Source: JAWPMT01 sp965229785 (GTDB taxonomy: Bacteria > Bacteroidota > Bacteroidia > Cytophagales > Cyclobacteriaceae). Taken from it: a stretch of 64,000 bases of DNA. The stretch lies in NCBI GenBank assembly GCA_965229785.1, contig CBDDJS010000001.1, forward strand, positions 2,108,001 through 2,172,000, written 5' to 3'. Under the pieces are notes generated by a model that had not been told where the DNA came from, ran no database searches, and saw nothing but the letters and a program-made list of their open reading frames with translations. The translations under genes and the position numbers were made by a program. Shown piece by piece: positions 26,535 to 36,306 of the stretch; positions within the stretch are counted from its first letter, which is position 1, and each line of letters opens with the position of its first letter.

Positions 26535-28754
26535 ATGCGAGTTCTTCTTTTCGTCACACTGTTCTTCTTCTTTTCTACCTACACCCTAACAAGCCAAAAC
26601 CTCAGCTATCAGGAAAAACCTTTATTGATCACTAAAACTTATGATAAAATCACCATTGACGGAAAATTAGATGAATCCATTTGGCAAAGGCTTACCCCTT
26701 TTCCATACATCCAATTCCAACCTGATTGGGGTAAGGCAGATTCATCGACCCAACTCTTCGTGACTTTTGATGATCTCAACCTCTATGTCGGAGCCATCTG
26801 TCTATTCCCTGATACCACAGAAATCGTAAGTCGCAATCTGGTTCGTGATGGATGGAAAGGCGATGATTGGTTTACTTTTCATATTGATTCCTACGGTGAT
26901 AAACAAAATGCCCAGGTTTTTTCCATATACCCTCTCAGTAGTCGCTTTGATCTGGCCACAAGCAACGATGGTATTCCTTTAGGAAATTCCACCTTCAATA
27001 GCACCTATGACATGATTTGGAAAGGAAAATCCACGCTTTCAAATAACACATGGTTCATTGAAATGCAGATCCCATTGTCCAACCTACGATTCAGGCCTGC
27101 GAAAGATGGACGAATCTATGCAGCCATCAGTTCTGCAAGATCACTGATCAACAAAAACGAATTGTATTTGTTCCCCGCGATTCCTCAGGCGATACAGGAC
27201 CCGGTCATGCGGCCCAGTGTCAAACAACCGGTTGTCTTTGAAGGGTTAAAGCCAAAAAAGCAACTTCTGATCACGCCTTATGCCCTTTCAGGACTCAACC
27301 GGCAGATAGAAAACGAAACACAGTCATTCCAAAAAGAATCTGATTTTACCAGGGAAGCGGGCCTTGATGTCCGCTATGGGTTGAGTCCAAAATTAACCCT
27401 GGACCTGACATACAATACAGATTTTTCCCAGGTTGAAGCAGATGACCAGGTGGTCAATCTAAGTCGTTTTTCCATCTTCTTTCCTGAGAAAAGGAGGTTC
27501 TTTCAGGAACAAGCAGGATTGTATGAAGTAAACCTGGGAGGTTCATCCCAGCTATTTTACAGCCGAAACATTGGTATTCGCAATGGACAACTCACTCCTA
27601 TTATTGGCGGTGGGCGACTGAACGGAAAAGCAGGTCAATGGGATATTGGTGCCTTATTCCTGCGGACGAAAAACACTCAAAACGCCTTCGGTGAGCCATT
27701 TGGTGCAGAGGACTTTGCCGTACTCCGCCTTAGAAAAAAGGTGATTAACGACCGATCATTTATTGGTACAATGGGAACTTTTAGAAATGAAGGAAGCGAC
27801 AAAAACATTGCAGGTGGATTTGATGGTCTCATCAATCTCAAAAAGAACATCTATTGGGTGACGTCAGGTGCATACGCCTATGATAGTCGGAACAGTGAAA
27901 ATGATTTATGGGGTCACGCTCGGTTTTACACGGAATTGCAAAATCGTGTAAATGCCGGATGGATATATAATCTGACCTACAATTACTCGGGCGCTGAATT
28001 CCAGCCGGGACTTGGGTTCCTTGACCGGTCTGACTTTCACAATCCATTCTTTTCTTTGTCTCACGGCAAATATCATGAGCGTGGATCTGGCCCATGGCAA
28101 TATATCAAATGGACATTCCTGGCTTCTGATCAATACTGGAGTGCCTCTACCCACCAATTTGAAACCTGGTACAATTTCTCAGGAGTAGAACTGACGAACT
28201 TCAAAGGGGATAATTTCGATATTTCTCATGTTCGCGAATTACAGCATGTTAATGAGCCGCTACAATTCACTGATCAACTGATTGTAGACCCAGGTGAGTA
28301 TTTCTTCCATTATGCTTTTCTCGGCTACTACCCTGCACCACAACGCAAATTCAATCATTGGACTCGACTTTTGGTGGGCACTTTTTATGGAGGCAACCGG
28401 CTATCGCTGGTTTACAGCCCATCATTCAATGTAAACAAGCACTTAAATTTCGAGGGACAATGGCGTATGAATTACATTGATCTGGGGAAAACGTCCTGGG
28501 TGCATGTTGCCCGGCTTACTGTGGAATTGGCAGCAAATCTTCACCTTTCAGGAAGCGCCACCATTCAATACAATACGGCTGCGAACTCACTGTTTAATAA
28601 CGCTAGAATCAGGTATAATTTCAGAGATGGACACGACCTCTATCTGGTGTATAATGAGTCTTTCCGTACCAATCGATCAGCATTAGATCCAATACCACCT
28701 TTGTCCGTACAGCAGACTTTTGCACTTAAATACAGCTATACTTTTTACAAATGA
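26535..28754 (+). CDS. DUF5916 protein with CBM9-like domain and outer membrane barrel
   Basis: A 739-residue exported protein with signal peptide (VLLFVTLFFFFSTYTLTSQ). Residues about 35-220 form a carbohydrate-binding family 9-like domain (ITIDGKLDESIWQRL, TQLFVTFDDLNLYVGAIC, SYGDKQNAQVFSIYP). The rest is the DUF5916 barrel, with the strongly conserved block TYNTDFSQVEADDQVVNLSRF and FFPEKRRFFQEQAGLY, ending in an aromatic FYK. The family is frequent in Bacteroidota; its substrate is not known, though sugar or glycoside-related uptake is commonly guessed. Confidence 0.88.
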   Translation: MRVLLFVTLFFFFSTYTLTSQNLSYQEKPLLITKTYDKITIDGKLDESIWQRLTPFPYIQFQPDWGKADSSTQLFVTFDDLNLYVGAICLFPDTTEIVSRNLVRDGWKGDDWFTFHIDSYGDKQNAQVFSIYPLSSRFDLATSNDGIPLGNSTFNSTYDMIWKGKSTLSNNTWFIEMQIPLSNLRFRPAKDGRIYAAISSARSLINKNELYLFPAIPQAIQDPVMRPSVKQPVVFEGLKPKKQLLITPYALSGLNRQIENETQSFQKESDFTREAGLDVRYGLSPKLTLDLTYNTDFSQVEADDQVVNLSRFSIFFPEKRRFFQEQAGLYEVNLGGSSQLFYSRNIGIRNGQLTPIIGGGRLNGKAGQWDIGALFLRTKNTQNAFGEPFGAEDFAVLRLRKKVINDRSFIGTMGTFRNEGSDKNIAGGFDGLINLKKNIYWVTSGAYAYDSRNSENDLWGHARFYTELQNRVNAGWIYNLTYNYSGAEFQPGLGFLDRSDFHNPFFSLSHGKYHERGSGPWQYIKWTFLASDQYWSASTHQFETWYNFSGVELTNFKGDNFDISHVRELQHVNEPLQFTDQLIVDPGEYFFHYAFLGYYPAPQRKFNHWTRLLVGTFYGGNRLSLVYSPSFNVNKHLNFEGQWRMNYIDLGKTSWVHVARLTVELAANLHLSGSATIQYNTAANSLFNNARIRYNFRDGHDLYLVYNESFRTNRSALDPIPPLSVQQTFALKYSYTFYK

Positions 28755-28766
28755 CCTTTGGGAATT

Positions 28767-29624
28767 TTATTGTCCCCCGCCGCCCTCTTCAGGTTCTTCT
28801 TCGTTGCTCCCCTCTGCGGGAACACCTTCCACAGGAGGGTCTTCTTCGGATTCAGGGCCGTTATTTTGTTTCTTTTTCTTCTTTTTGAATAATCCTCCCA
28901 ACCCTTTCTTACTTTCGGTTAGTACCGAATCCGGGACAGCTGATGCATTTGCCGTAGTGTCTGCAGGGGCTGGCTGAGGGTCAGGACGGTTATCCAGAAG
29001 CAACTGGCCAAAGTACTTATTATAGTAATCCTGTTCCGCATTGAAGTTATCGTTGGGATCATATCTGAACCGATACTTCTGCTCCTTTTTTTGTTGTACC
29101 GAGGACGGAACTTCAACAGCGACCGCTGTAGAATCCAGCGCCAGGGAATCAGAAGAAACGATACCTAGAGAATCTTCGGAGGCAAAGTCGGAGGCAAAGA
29201 ACTCACCTTCATCTACCGGTCCGGTCTGATCACGCTCTGGACCGTAGACGTTCACCATAGGCGCAGTTCTCAGTTTATAGCTTTTCAACCAGGTCGGTTC
29301 ACGTTTTACGATACCATATTTGGTCTTCCTTACCTCCTCTCGAGGTTGAACATACCTACCTGCATAAGCGTAGTATTCGCTCCAGTTATTTTTCGGAGGT
29401 GCATCTCCCATGCCCACAGAATCAGTCAGAGTAGTGTCTACACTTGATAAAGAGGCGATGTATTGTTGTCGGGTACCCTCATCCAGCTTCCAGGCGTAGG
29501 AATAATAAGCCATTCGGGTAGAGTCATCGAGGATATACGTGCTTTGGAAAGCCGGGCAGACGATCCTATCCGTGCAAGCCGTTAGCAGGATCATCGCAAA
29601 CACAAAAACGCATAACACTCGCAT
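28767..29624 (-). CDS. Lipoprotein with low-complexity charged tail
   Basis: A 285-residue lipoprotein (VFAMILLTAC, lipidated Cys about 17) with IVCPAFQSTYILDD right after, then a Y- and D-rich middle (YAWKLDEGTRQQYIAS, DPNDNFNAEQDYYNKYFGQLLL). The last 60 residues are low complexity: a lysine cluster (GLFKKKKKK) then an E/P/G-rich end. The CPAF...YILDD start is found in other Bacteroidota lipoproteins of unknown role. Convergent with the DUF5916 gene, 12 bases away. Confidence 0.78.
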   Translation of the reverse strand: MRVLCVFVFAMILLTACTDRIVCPAFQSTYILDDSTRMAYYSYAWKLDEGTRQQYIASLSSVDTTLTDSVGMGDAPPKNNWSEYYAYAGRYVQPREEVRKTKYGIVKREPTWLKSYKLRTAPMVNVYGPERDQTGPVDEGEFFASDFASEDSLGIVSSDSLALDSTAVAVEVPSSVQQKKEQKYRFRYDPNDNFNAEQDYYNKYFGQLLLDNRPDPQPAPADTTANASAVPDSVLTESKKGLGGLFKKKKKKQNNGPESEEDPPVEGVPAEGSNEEEPEEGGGGQ

Positions 29625-29639
29625 AAAAGCCTATTTGGC

Positions 29640-30001
29640 AATAAAAGCCCTAAATTAGAATTATTACATCACAACGCCAAAAGAAGGAGTTTAGCGCGCG
29701 ATGATCAAAGAATATTTATCGATAAATGGCCGATAAACAGCAGAAGTTTATTGAAATATCGGCCACATGAATTCAAGCACTGACCCGGCTGCCCAGCTAT
29801 GCGTACAATGTCGCTTAGATAAGCTTCGTCACTGCGAGTCTGCGAAGCAGTCTGATTGTTAATGCTACCTAGACACCTTATTTGAGATCGCTTCGTTACC
29901 CCGCGATGACGATACATTTCCTTAACTAAACAACATTGCGCTCTGCGCAGGGCTAAGCCAAAAGGAGGTGCGGATGGGCACTTCAAATTATTTCCTACCC
30001 G
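29640..30001. other. Non-coding stretch holding a dispersed-type palindrome
   Basis: No convincing gene. A 93-codon minus-strand frame over 29705-29986 is caused by the repeat at 29827-29911 and has an unnatural composition. The rest shows no feature I can name. Confidence 0.6.
29827..29911. repeat. Imperfect inverted-repeat element
   Basis: Left arm CGTCACTGCGAG...CGAAGCAGTCT is matched by the reverse complement of the right arm, CGTCATCGCGGGG...CGAAGCGATCT. The vocabulary (CACTGCGAG, CGAAGCA, GCTTCGTTACC, CGATGACG) is that of dispersed palindromic repeats found in many bacterial genomes. Only one copy of this type is seen in the window. Confidence 0.6.
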
Positions 30002-30679
30002 TCAATCTGTCGTCTTCAAAAAATCTGGCAGTATCACCTCCTCTACCCACCGGGTGTACATCTCACCCGAAGGATGCAGATTATCACTGGCAATCAGTGC
30101 TTCATTATCTGCTGCTTCACGTGAGATTGGGGTAATGTTGTAGAAGCGGACTCCTCGCTCGTTAGCCTGGACCTGAGCATAGGCATTGTACTGATCTAAT
30201 TCTTTTGCAATCTTTTCCGGATTTCCTCGTCGACCAAACGGTGTAACACCATAATCCGGAATGGATACCACAAATACTTTATTGACATCTCCGCCTGCCA
30301 ATCCGATGGCTTGCTCCAGTAGTGCCACAAACTCGCTCTCATATTGACTGAAATCATAGCCACGATATTGATTATTGACACCAATCAATAAAGAGACCAT
30401 GTCGTAGGTCTCCTGTGTTTCGGTGTTGCCAATGGCTTCTTTCAACTCATCAGTTGTCCAACCCGTCCTGGCAATGATCTGCGGAGCGGCGTAAGCAAGA
30501 CCATTTCTGCTGAGTTGATCAACCAATTGAACAGGCCAACGCAAGGTCTCTTCCACACTTTCGCCAATGGTATACGAATCTCCTAAAGCGAGATACGTCA
30601 AAGGTTCTTGAGGCTCGTTTTCATTCATATCACAGCAGATAAATGTGCAGAGTACAAGTACTCCAATCAGAAATTTCAT
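30002..30679 (-). CDS. SGNH/GDSL-type lipoprotein hydrolase
   Basis: An esterase/acylhydrolase of 225 residues when started at the ATG before KFLIGVLVLCTFICC, a lipoprotein signal; an ATG six codons upstream is less likely. SGNH blocks are visible: LALGDSYTIGES (block I, nucleophilic Ser), the Gly-containing region around AYAAPQIIARTGWTT, GVNNQYRG (block III Asn) and SDNLHPSGEMYTRW (block V Asp and His). Substrate unknown. Neighbours do not suggest a pathway. Confidence 0.9.
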   Translation of the reverse strand: MKFLIGVLVLCTFICCDMNENEPQEPLTYLALGDSYTIGESVEETLRWPVQLVDQLSRNGLAYAAPQIIARTGWTTDELKEAIGNTETQETYDMVSLLIGVNNQYRGYDFSQYESEFVALLEQAIGLAGGDVNKVFVVSIPDYGVTPFGRRGNPEKIAKELDQYNAYAQVQANERGVRFYNITPISREAADNEALIASDNLHPSGEMYTRWVEEVILPDFLKTTD

Positions 30680-30826
30680 AGCAGCAATGTTAGTCAAAAG
30701 AGTACAACCACGAATCTTCCATTGAAGTTATAGAGAATCCATTTAAATAAATTCTGGTCTTATTTACCAATGAACTCAGGGTTGGCATTTTGCTCGTTGT
30801 TTCGCTAGAAACCACCAAAAACTCAG

Positions 30827-32077
30827 ATGTCACGAATATTTTTTTACCTCCTGCTGCTGACACCAACAGGTCTTATGGCGCAACAAGACAGCTTGATGAT
30901 CTATTACAAAACAGGAATAGCAGCCTATGAAGCAGCCAATTACGATGGTTTCTATCGGTCTTTTAAAAGAGCCAATGAAATCCGACCCGGCAACCCTACA
31001 CTCATCTACAATCTGGCTTGTGCTTCCGCACTAACTGAGAGAACGGATCACGCTTTTGTACGCCTGAAAGAATTCTTACTGATGAATGCCTCTCATGATT
31101 TCAGTAAAGACAAGGATCTGAAAAACTTATGGGACGATCCGAGGTTTCTGGAATTGGTGGAAATGCAAGTTGACCTAAGTGATACCATCCAGACGAGCAA
31201 TGAAGTATTTTCCCTCAACTCACAGGGTTTTCACCCTGAGAGCATTACCTACTATGCAAGGGCTAAGAATTTCTTCTTTGGCGACATTAGGTCTCGACGT
31301 ATCATGAATTCGGATTCGAAGGGTAACCTAAGTGAATGGCTTCCTACCCAGGAAAACATGTATTCTGTGATGGGCATCGCCATCGACGAATCCAAAAATG
31401 AAATGTGGGCTGTGACAGCCGCCCTACCTGAAATGGTTAACTACAATGACTCGCTCCATGCGGGAAAATCCAGCTTGTTTGTTTTTGACATAGCTACCAA
31501 GACACTTAAGGCCCAGTGGCTTTTTGATAATAAGACCCTCGGAGGTATCACAATGAGCCCAAAGGGTAAGGTGTTGGTAAGTGATTTGCGCAGCAATCAG
31601 ATCTGGCAAATTACTGACAGCAAAAAAAATCCAAAGCTTTACAAGGATTTATCAGGACATTTTTTCAATATTCAGGGAATGAGTTATAACGAAGATGGTT
31701 CGCTACTGTACTTATCAGATTATATCACAGGCTTATATTACCTTGACGAAGCCTTGAAACTACACACCATTCGTCCACCTAAGAATGTTTCTTACAAAGG
31801 AATAGACGGATTATATTTTCACAAAAATAAACTGTTTGCCACACAGAATGGGACGAGGCCCATGCGCTTTTATCAATTTCAGTTAGATGTGGATGGAACT
31901 CAAATTCAATCTGCGCATCTTGTGGATCAGGCTGGTATCTTGAATGAACCAACCACAGGTACATTTACGGAAGATCAATTCCTTTTCATTGCCAATAGTC
32001 CCTGGGGTGCTTACGATAAAACCAGAAATTTCAACCCGGAGGGACCAGTTGTTATTCTGTCTCAACCGCTGAAGTAG
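30827..32077 (+). CDS. Exported protein: TPR-like N-terminus plus SMP-30/NHL-type propeller
   Basis: A 416-residue exported protein (MSRIFFYLLLLTPTGLMAQ). Residues about 20-115 look like two tetratricopeptide-type helical pairs (YYKTGIAAYEAANYDGFYRSFKRANEIRPGNPTLIYNLACAS). The rest resembles a SMP-30/gluconolactonase-like six-bladed propeller (MGIAIDESKNEMWAVTAA, LGGITMSPKGKVLVSDLRSNQIW, GMSYNEDGSLLYLSDYITGLY, KGIDGLYFHKNKLFATQNG). The 3' end overlaps the convergent ttcA gene by 26 bases. Enzymatic activity is not established. Confidence 0.75.
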   Translation: MSRIFFYLLLLTPTGLMAQQDSLMIYYKTGIAAYEAANYDGFYRSFKRANEIRPGNPTLIYNLACASALTERTDHAFVRLKEFLLMNASHDFSKDKDLKNLWDDPRFLELVEMQVDLSDTIQTSNEVFSLNSQGFHPESITYYARAKNFFFGDIRSRRIMNSDSKGNLSEWLPTQENMYSVMGIAIDESKNEMWAVTAALPEMVNYNDSLHAGKSSLFVFDIATKTLKAQWLFDNKTLGGITMSPKGKVLVSDLRSNQIWQITDSKKNPKLYKDLSGHFFNIQGMSYNEDGSLLYLSDYITGLYYLDEALKLHTIRPPKNVSYKGIDGLYFHKNKLFATQNGTRPMRFYQFQLDVDGTQIQSAHLVDQAGILNEPTTGTFTEDQFLFIANSPWGAYDKTRNFNPEGPVVILSQPLK

Positions 32078-32864
32078 TGGTCATCAGGTCGCGAAATGCC
32101 ATCATATCCTTGTCCAGCAAGTGGGAAGTGTGAACGTTCTTCAGGGCAGTCAGCATGATTTCCTTACGGTCCGGGTAGTTCTTTTCCCAGGTAATCAGCA
32201 GGTCTTTGATGATCTGCCGTTGCAACCCATCCTGCGAACCACATAAGTTGCAGGGAATAATAGGAAATTCACGGAGTTGGGCATAGGTGGCGATATCGTC
32301 TTCTTTGCAATAAACCAGGGGACGAATCACCAGATGTGCTTCATCATCAGTGAGGTATTTTGCAGGCATTGCTTCCAGTTTTCCGTTGAAAAAGAGATTC
32401 ATCATGAATGTCTCCAATACATCTTCCCTATGATGACCCAGCGCCACTTTGTTAGCTCCAATTTCTTTGGCGTAGCTGTAAAGGGTCCCCCTTCGCAAGC
32501 GAGAGCACAAACTACACATGGTTTTACCTTCCGGCACCTTGTCCACCACAATACTATAAGTATCTCGTTCCAGGATTTGATAGTTGACACTAAGCTCATC
32601 CAGGTACTCTGGCAGCACATGCTCCGGAAAGCCAGGCTGTTTCTGATCCAGATTCACCGCGATAATCTCAAAATCATAGCCACGCACTCTCTGAACATGC
32701 AGGATCATATCAAGTAAAGTATAGCTGTCTTTCCCACCCGAAAGACAAACCATAATCTTATCCCCTGACTCAAAAAGACCAAAATCTTCTTCTGCATCCC
32801 AAACAGATTTTCTCAATCGTTTGACGAGTTTTCGGTTTTGCTCCTCTACCGCTGACAATTCCAT
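32052..32864 (-). CDS. ttcA: tRNA 2-thiocytidine biosynthesis protein TtcA
   Basis: TtcA thiolates cytosine 32 of some tRNAs using an ATP-activated base and an iron-sulfur cluster. The 270-residue protein has the PP-loop SGGKDS (42-47), and the two cysteine pairs CSLC (117, 120) and CNLC (205, 208) that define the TtcA group, plus GHHREDVLETFMMNLFFNG. Length is typical. The 3' end overlaps the convergent propeller gene; upstream is the divergent M23 peptidase gene. Confidence 0.93.
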   Translation of the reverse strand: MELSAVEEQNRKLVKRLRKSVWDAEEDFGLFESGDKIMVCLSGGKDSYTLLDMILHVQRVRGYDFEIIAVNLDQKQPGFPEHVLPEYLDELSVNYQILERDTYSIVVDKVPEGKTMCSLCSRLRRGTLYSYAKEIGANKVALGHHREDVLETFMMNLFFNGKLEAMPAKYLTDDEAHLVIRPLVYCKEDDIATYAQLREFPIIPCNLCGSQDGLQRQIIKDLLITWEKNYPDRKEIMLTALKNVHTSHLLDKDMMAFRDLMTTTSAVETE

Positions 32865-32962
32865 CGCGCAAAAGTCGGCAAAACCCTACTTTTTGTCAAT
32901 CATAATTGGTCATCAGGATGAAAGTCTAAACCCTTCTGTGAAAATCTTCGTTTCTCGCCCTA

Positions 32963-34132
32963 ATGACCTTACAACCAACTGGCAAGCATTTTCTATTCCT
33001 TATCTGTTTTACGATCCTATTAGCTTCTTGCTCGGAGGAGGAAAAAGTCCCACGTCCCTATCAACCCAGAGACAGTCACGATGCCTATAGAAATAACCTG
33101 TTCCTGGCTCATCTTGATGAAACAGCACTGGGCAAAGACTGGATCACTGCCGCAAATGACGTATTCGAGACGCAAGTAAACCTTAACCTTCCGCATCAGG
33201 AAGCTTTTCACATGGAGCCAGAAAAGCCTCAAGCCCTGGGTTATCGATTCTCAGCCAAACGAGGCCACAAAATTGTGATCAGTCTGGAGCAATTGGCCGG
33301 TGATTCAGCCATTTTATTCATAGATGCCTTCAGGATCATCAATGACTCCCTGGGGGATTATCGCCATGTAGCTTCTGCTGATAGCAGTTGGCAACTGGCT
33401 TTCGAACCTCGACGCGACGCTGAATACATTTTGCGTTTCCAGCCGGAGTTATTGCGTGGAGGTAGTTATAAAATTGACATCCAGCACGGACCCGCACTCC
33501 AATTTCCAGTTGCCGGCAAAAACAAGAGAGCCATCCAAAGCTTCTTCGGGGATCCCAGGGATGGGGGAAGAAGGGAACATCACGGTGTAGACATCTTTGC
33601 CAGGCGAGGAACGCCAATCGTCGCTCCCTGCAAAGGTTATGTCCGGTTCGTGGGAACACGGGGTATCGGCGGAAAAGTGGTCTGGATCCGAGATAATAAA
33701 CGAAATCAGAGTTTATACTTTGCTCATTTGGATTCTCTGATCGCAAAGTCAGGGACTTATGTAAATCCTGGTGATACCATTGGTACGGTGGGGAATACGG
33801 GTAATGCACGATTTACACCCTCACATTTACATTTTGGGATTTACAGTAATGGCCCAATAAATCCTTACGCACACATAGCAGAAATCACCGAGTTATCACT
33901 CCCTATTGGTGATCATTTGGCATTGCTGGGGCAACCAGTCGTCACAAAACGATCCAGTTTCTTGCGAAATGAGCCCAGAAGAAGATCAAAAGTAATCGAC
34001 ACACTACAACAAGCTACCTCCCTGGAAGTTGAAGCAGTCATTGCTAACTACTTGCGTGTCACCACCTCTGAAGGCACAAAAGGCTATCTTCAAAGGCAAT
34101 TGTTGGAAATGCCTTCGGATGAAACCCAATAA
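32963..34132 (+). CDS. M23 family metallopeptidase lipoprotein with C-terminal SH3-like domain
   Basis: A 389-residue lipoprotein (FLFLICFTILLASCSEEEK). The peptidase domain (about residues 190-310) has the zinc-binding HHGVDIFARRGTPIVAP and SHLHFGIY motifs, with both His and Asp ligands in place, so it is probably active on peptidoglycan cross-links. A C-terminal SH3-like region (RSSFLRNEPRRRSKVIDTLQQATSLEVEAVIANYLRV) follows. The N-terminal 180 residues form a beta-rich module of unknown type. Envelope remodelling is inferred. Confidence 0.9.
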   Translation: MTLQPTGKHFLFLICFTILLASCSEEEKVPRPYQPRDSHDAYRNNLFLAHLDETALGKDWITAANDVFETQVNLNLPHQEAFHMEPEKPQALGYRFSAKRGHKIVISLEQLAGDSAILFIDAFRIINDSLGDYRHVASADSSWQLAFEPRRDAEYILRFQPELLRGGSYKIDIQHGPALQFPVAGKNKRAIQSFFGDPRDGGRREHHGVDIFARRGTPIVAPCKGYVRFVGTRGIGGKVVWIRDNKRNQSLYFAHLDSLIAKSGTYVNPGDTIGTVGNTGNARFTPSHLHFGIYSNGPINPYAHIAEITELSLPIGDHLALLGQPVVTKRSSFLRNEPRRRSKVIDTLQQATSLEVEAVIANYLRVTTSEGTKGYLQRQLLEMPSDETQ

Positions 34133-34206
34133 CCTCTGGCCCCGGGGTTAAGTCAAAGTGAACAGCAACTTTTCTGTAAATTGATGGGGATTTTACTTCC
34201 CCCATT

Positions 34207-35652
34207 ATGAAAAATCACTTTTGCCAAAAGCAAATTCAATTCTCTCTGTTTCTCGTTTTACTGGTTCTTGGTGGATGTACGAAAGTTGAGAAAACGAGCT
34301 CCCGCCCTCCTAATGTGGTGATCATATTCACGGATGACCAAGGTTATGAAGATGTCGGGTGTTTTGGATCCCCGGATATCAAAACTCCCCATTTGGATCA
34401 GATGGCCAAAGAAGGCATAAAACTGACTCATTTTTATGCAGCTCAGGCGGTTTGTTCAGCAAGTAGAGCAGCATTGCTTACTGGTTGCTACCCCAATCGC
34501 ATTGGCGTTCATGCAGCCTACATGCCTAATAGCAAGAAGGGATTGAATCATGACGAAACCACCATTGCCGAAATGCTAAAAGCTCAAGGTTATGTTACGG
34601 GCATTTTTGGCAAATGGCACTTAGGGGATCACCCTTCTTTGTTGCCATTGAATCACGGTTTTGATGAGTACTATGGAATTCCTTACTCTAACGACATGTG
34701 GCCCTATCACCCACAGCAGGGACCTATTTTCGATTTCGGACCACTTCCACTCTACGAAAATGAAATGATCATCGATACGCTCGAAGATCAAAGTATGCTA
34801 ACCACCGAAATCACAGAGCGAAGTATTGATTTCATCAAAAGGAATAAAGACAACCCTTTCTTTTTGTATGTGCCTCACCCCCAACCCCATGTCCCTCTGT
34901 TTGTCTCCGATAAGTTTAGAGGCAAATCCGAGCGCGGGTTATACGGCGATGTAATTATGGAAATTGATTGGTCGACAGGTCAGATCCTCCAGGCATTGAA
35001 AACGCATGGAATAGATGACAACACACTGGTAATCTATACTTCAGATAATGGCCCATGGATCAATTATGGGGAACATGCAGGCTCCACAGGCATATTCAGA
35101 GAAGGAAAAGGTACTGCATGGGAAGGTGGTCAACGAGAGCCTTTTATCGCTAGATTTCCCGGTGTAATTCCAAAAGGTCTGGAAGTGGGCATACCTACGA
35201 TGGCGATCGATCTGTTACCCACCATTGCTGAGTGGACAGGTGCCACAATCCCAAACCGGTTAATCGATGGAAAAAGTATTCTTTCAATCCTGACAGGCCA
35301 AAGTCAGAATGCAGCTCAGGAAGCCTATTTCCATTATTACAAAACCAATGAATTACATGCGGTAACCTACGACAAATGGAAACTATATTTTCCACATACT
35401 TACCGGTCACTAAATGGCAGAGACGGAGGAAAAGGCGGACAGCCCGTACCCTATGAGCAGCTTTCCGTCAATGAAATTGAATTGTACAACCTGGAAGAAG
35501 ACCCGTCGGAAATCAATGATATTGCGGCAGAACATCCGGATATCGTTCAAGAAATAGAAGCTCTGGCCGACGAAATGCGAGCCAAACTCGGAGACGCACT
35601 TCGTGACCAGGAAGGAAGTGAAAGTAGGCCTCCAGCTGTCATTTATCCTTAA
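34207..35652 (+). CDS. Type I sulfatase, lipoprotein
   Basis: A 481-residue secreted sulfatase with a lipoprotein signal (LVLLVLGGC, Cys 24). The active site has metal-binding IIFTDDQG (Asp 43-44) and the modification motif CSASR beginning at Cys 83, i.e. C-x-A-x-R, whose Cys must become formylglycine; then GKWHLGDHPS and IYTSDNGPWINYGEHAG. The domain order is arylsulfatase A-like. No maturase gene is in the window (the radical SAM protein at 36893 is of another family). The sulfated substrate is unknown; a marine polysaccharide is plausible. Confidence 0.93.
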   Translation: MKNHFCQKQIQFSLFLVLLVLGGCTKVEKTSSRPPNVVIIFTDDQGYEDVGCFGSPDIKTPHLDQMAKEGIKLTHFYAAQAVCSASRAALLTGCYPNRIGVHAAYMPNSKKGLNHDETTIAEMLKAQGYVTGIFGKWHLGDHPSLLPLNHGFDEYYGIPYSNDMWPYHPQQGPIFDFGPLPLYENEMIIDTLEDQSMLTTEITERSIDFIKRNKDNPFFLYVPHPQPHVPLFVSDKFRGKSERGLYGDVIMEIDWSTGQILQALKTHGIDDNTLVIYTSDNGPWINYGEHAGSTGIFREGKGTAWEGGQREPFIARFPGVIPKGLEVGIPTMAIDLLPTIAEWTGATIPNRLIDGKSILSILTGQSQNAAQEAYFHYYKTNELHAVTYDKWKLYFPHTYRSLNGRDGGKGGQPVPYEQLSVNEIELYNLEEDPSEINDIAAEHPDIVQEIEALADEMRAKLGDALRDQEGSESRPPAVIYP

Positions 35653-35684
35653 AATCCAGTAAATCATATTTTTAGATCAGTGCC

Positions 35685-36122
35685 ATGAAACATCTTAATA
35701 TCTACATCCACTTTAAAGACAACTGTGAAGAAGCATTCAACTTTTATCAATCTGTCCTTGGTGGGGAGTATGAAGCGCTAAGCCGATACAGTGAATTGCC
35801 TCATCAAGAGGGAATGCCTCCAGTTGCTGAAGTTGATAAAAATCTAATTTTGCATATGACACTTCCTATTGGAACCAGCACCAAACTAATGGGCAGTGAC
35901 ATGGCCGGAGGGTGGGCAGCCGGACATAATCCCGGAAATAATTTCTCTGTTTCCCTTCAAACTGAGTCCAGAGAAGAAGCGGATCGTGTTTTTCACGGTT
36001 TGTCAGAGAATGGTAAAGTAACCATGCCCATGCAAGACACCTTCTGGGGATCCTATTTTGGTTCTTTTCAGGATAAGTTCGGCATCAACTGGATGATCAA
36101 TTTTGATAATCAATCCGCTTAA
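35685..36122 (+). CDS. VOC family protein (PhnB/glyoxalase-like)
   Basis: A 145-residue protein of the vicinal oxygen chelate superfamily, PhnB-like subgroup: NIYIHFKDNCEEAFNFYQSVLGGEYE at the start, NLILHMTLPIGTSTKLMGSD in the middle, NFSVSLQTESREEADRVFHGLSENGKVTMPMQDTFWGSYFGSFQDKFGINWMINF at the end. Members are often annotated as antibiotic resistance or demethylubiquinone-like proteins, but no function is shown. 32 bases after the sulfatase gene. Confidence 0.9.
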   Translation: MKHLNIYIHFKDNCEEAFNFYQSVLGGEYEALSRYSELPHQEGMPPVAEVDKNLILHMTLPIGTSTKLMGSDMAGGWAAGHNPGNNFSVSLQTESREEADRVFHGLSENGKVTMPMQDTFWGSYFGSFQDKFGINWMINFDNQSA

Positions 36123-36306
36123 ATAAGCAGAATACTACCTTGGTAAATGACGAATCCTGCATTTCATTTCTGGGGATGTGCTTTTTTACAATGGACTCCT
36201 CCAAAAGTCAACTCACTCACAAATGCTCCACATCCAGCAGTTTTAAAACCCACAACAGGGAGTCCTTTTCAGAGAAACGGTTAACTTAGGCCCATACTTT
36301 TATACC

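Noticed and set aside
29705..29986. 93-codon minus-strand frame
   Set aside because: It is made by the inverted repeat at 29827-29911; the peptide is rich in Cys, Arg and Ser and unlike any neighbour.
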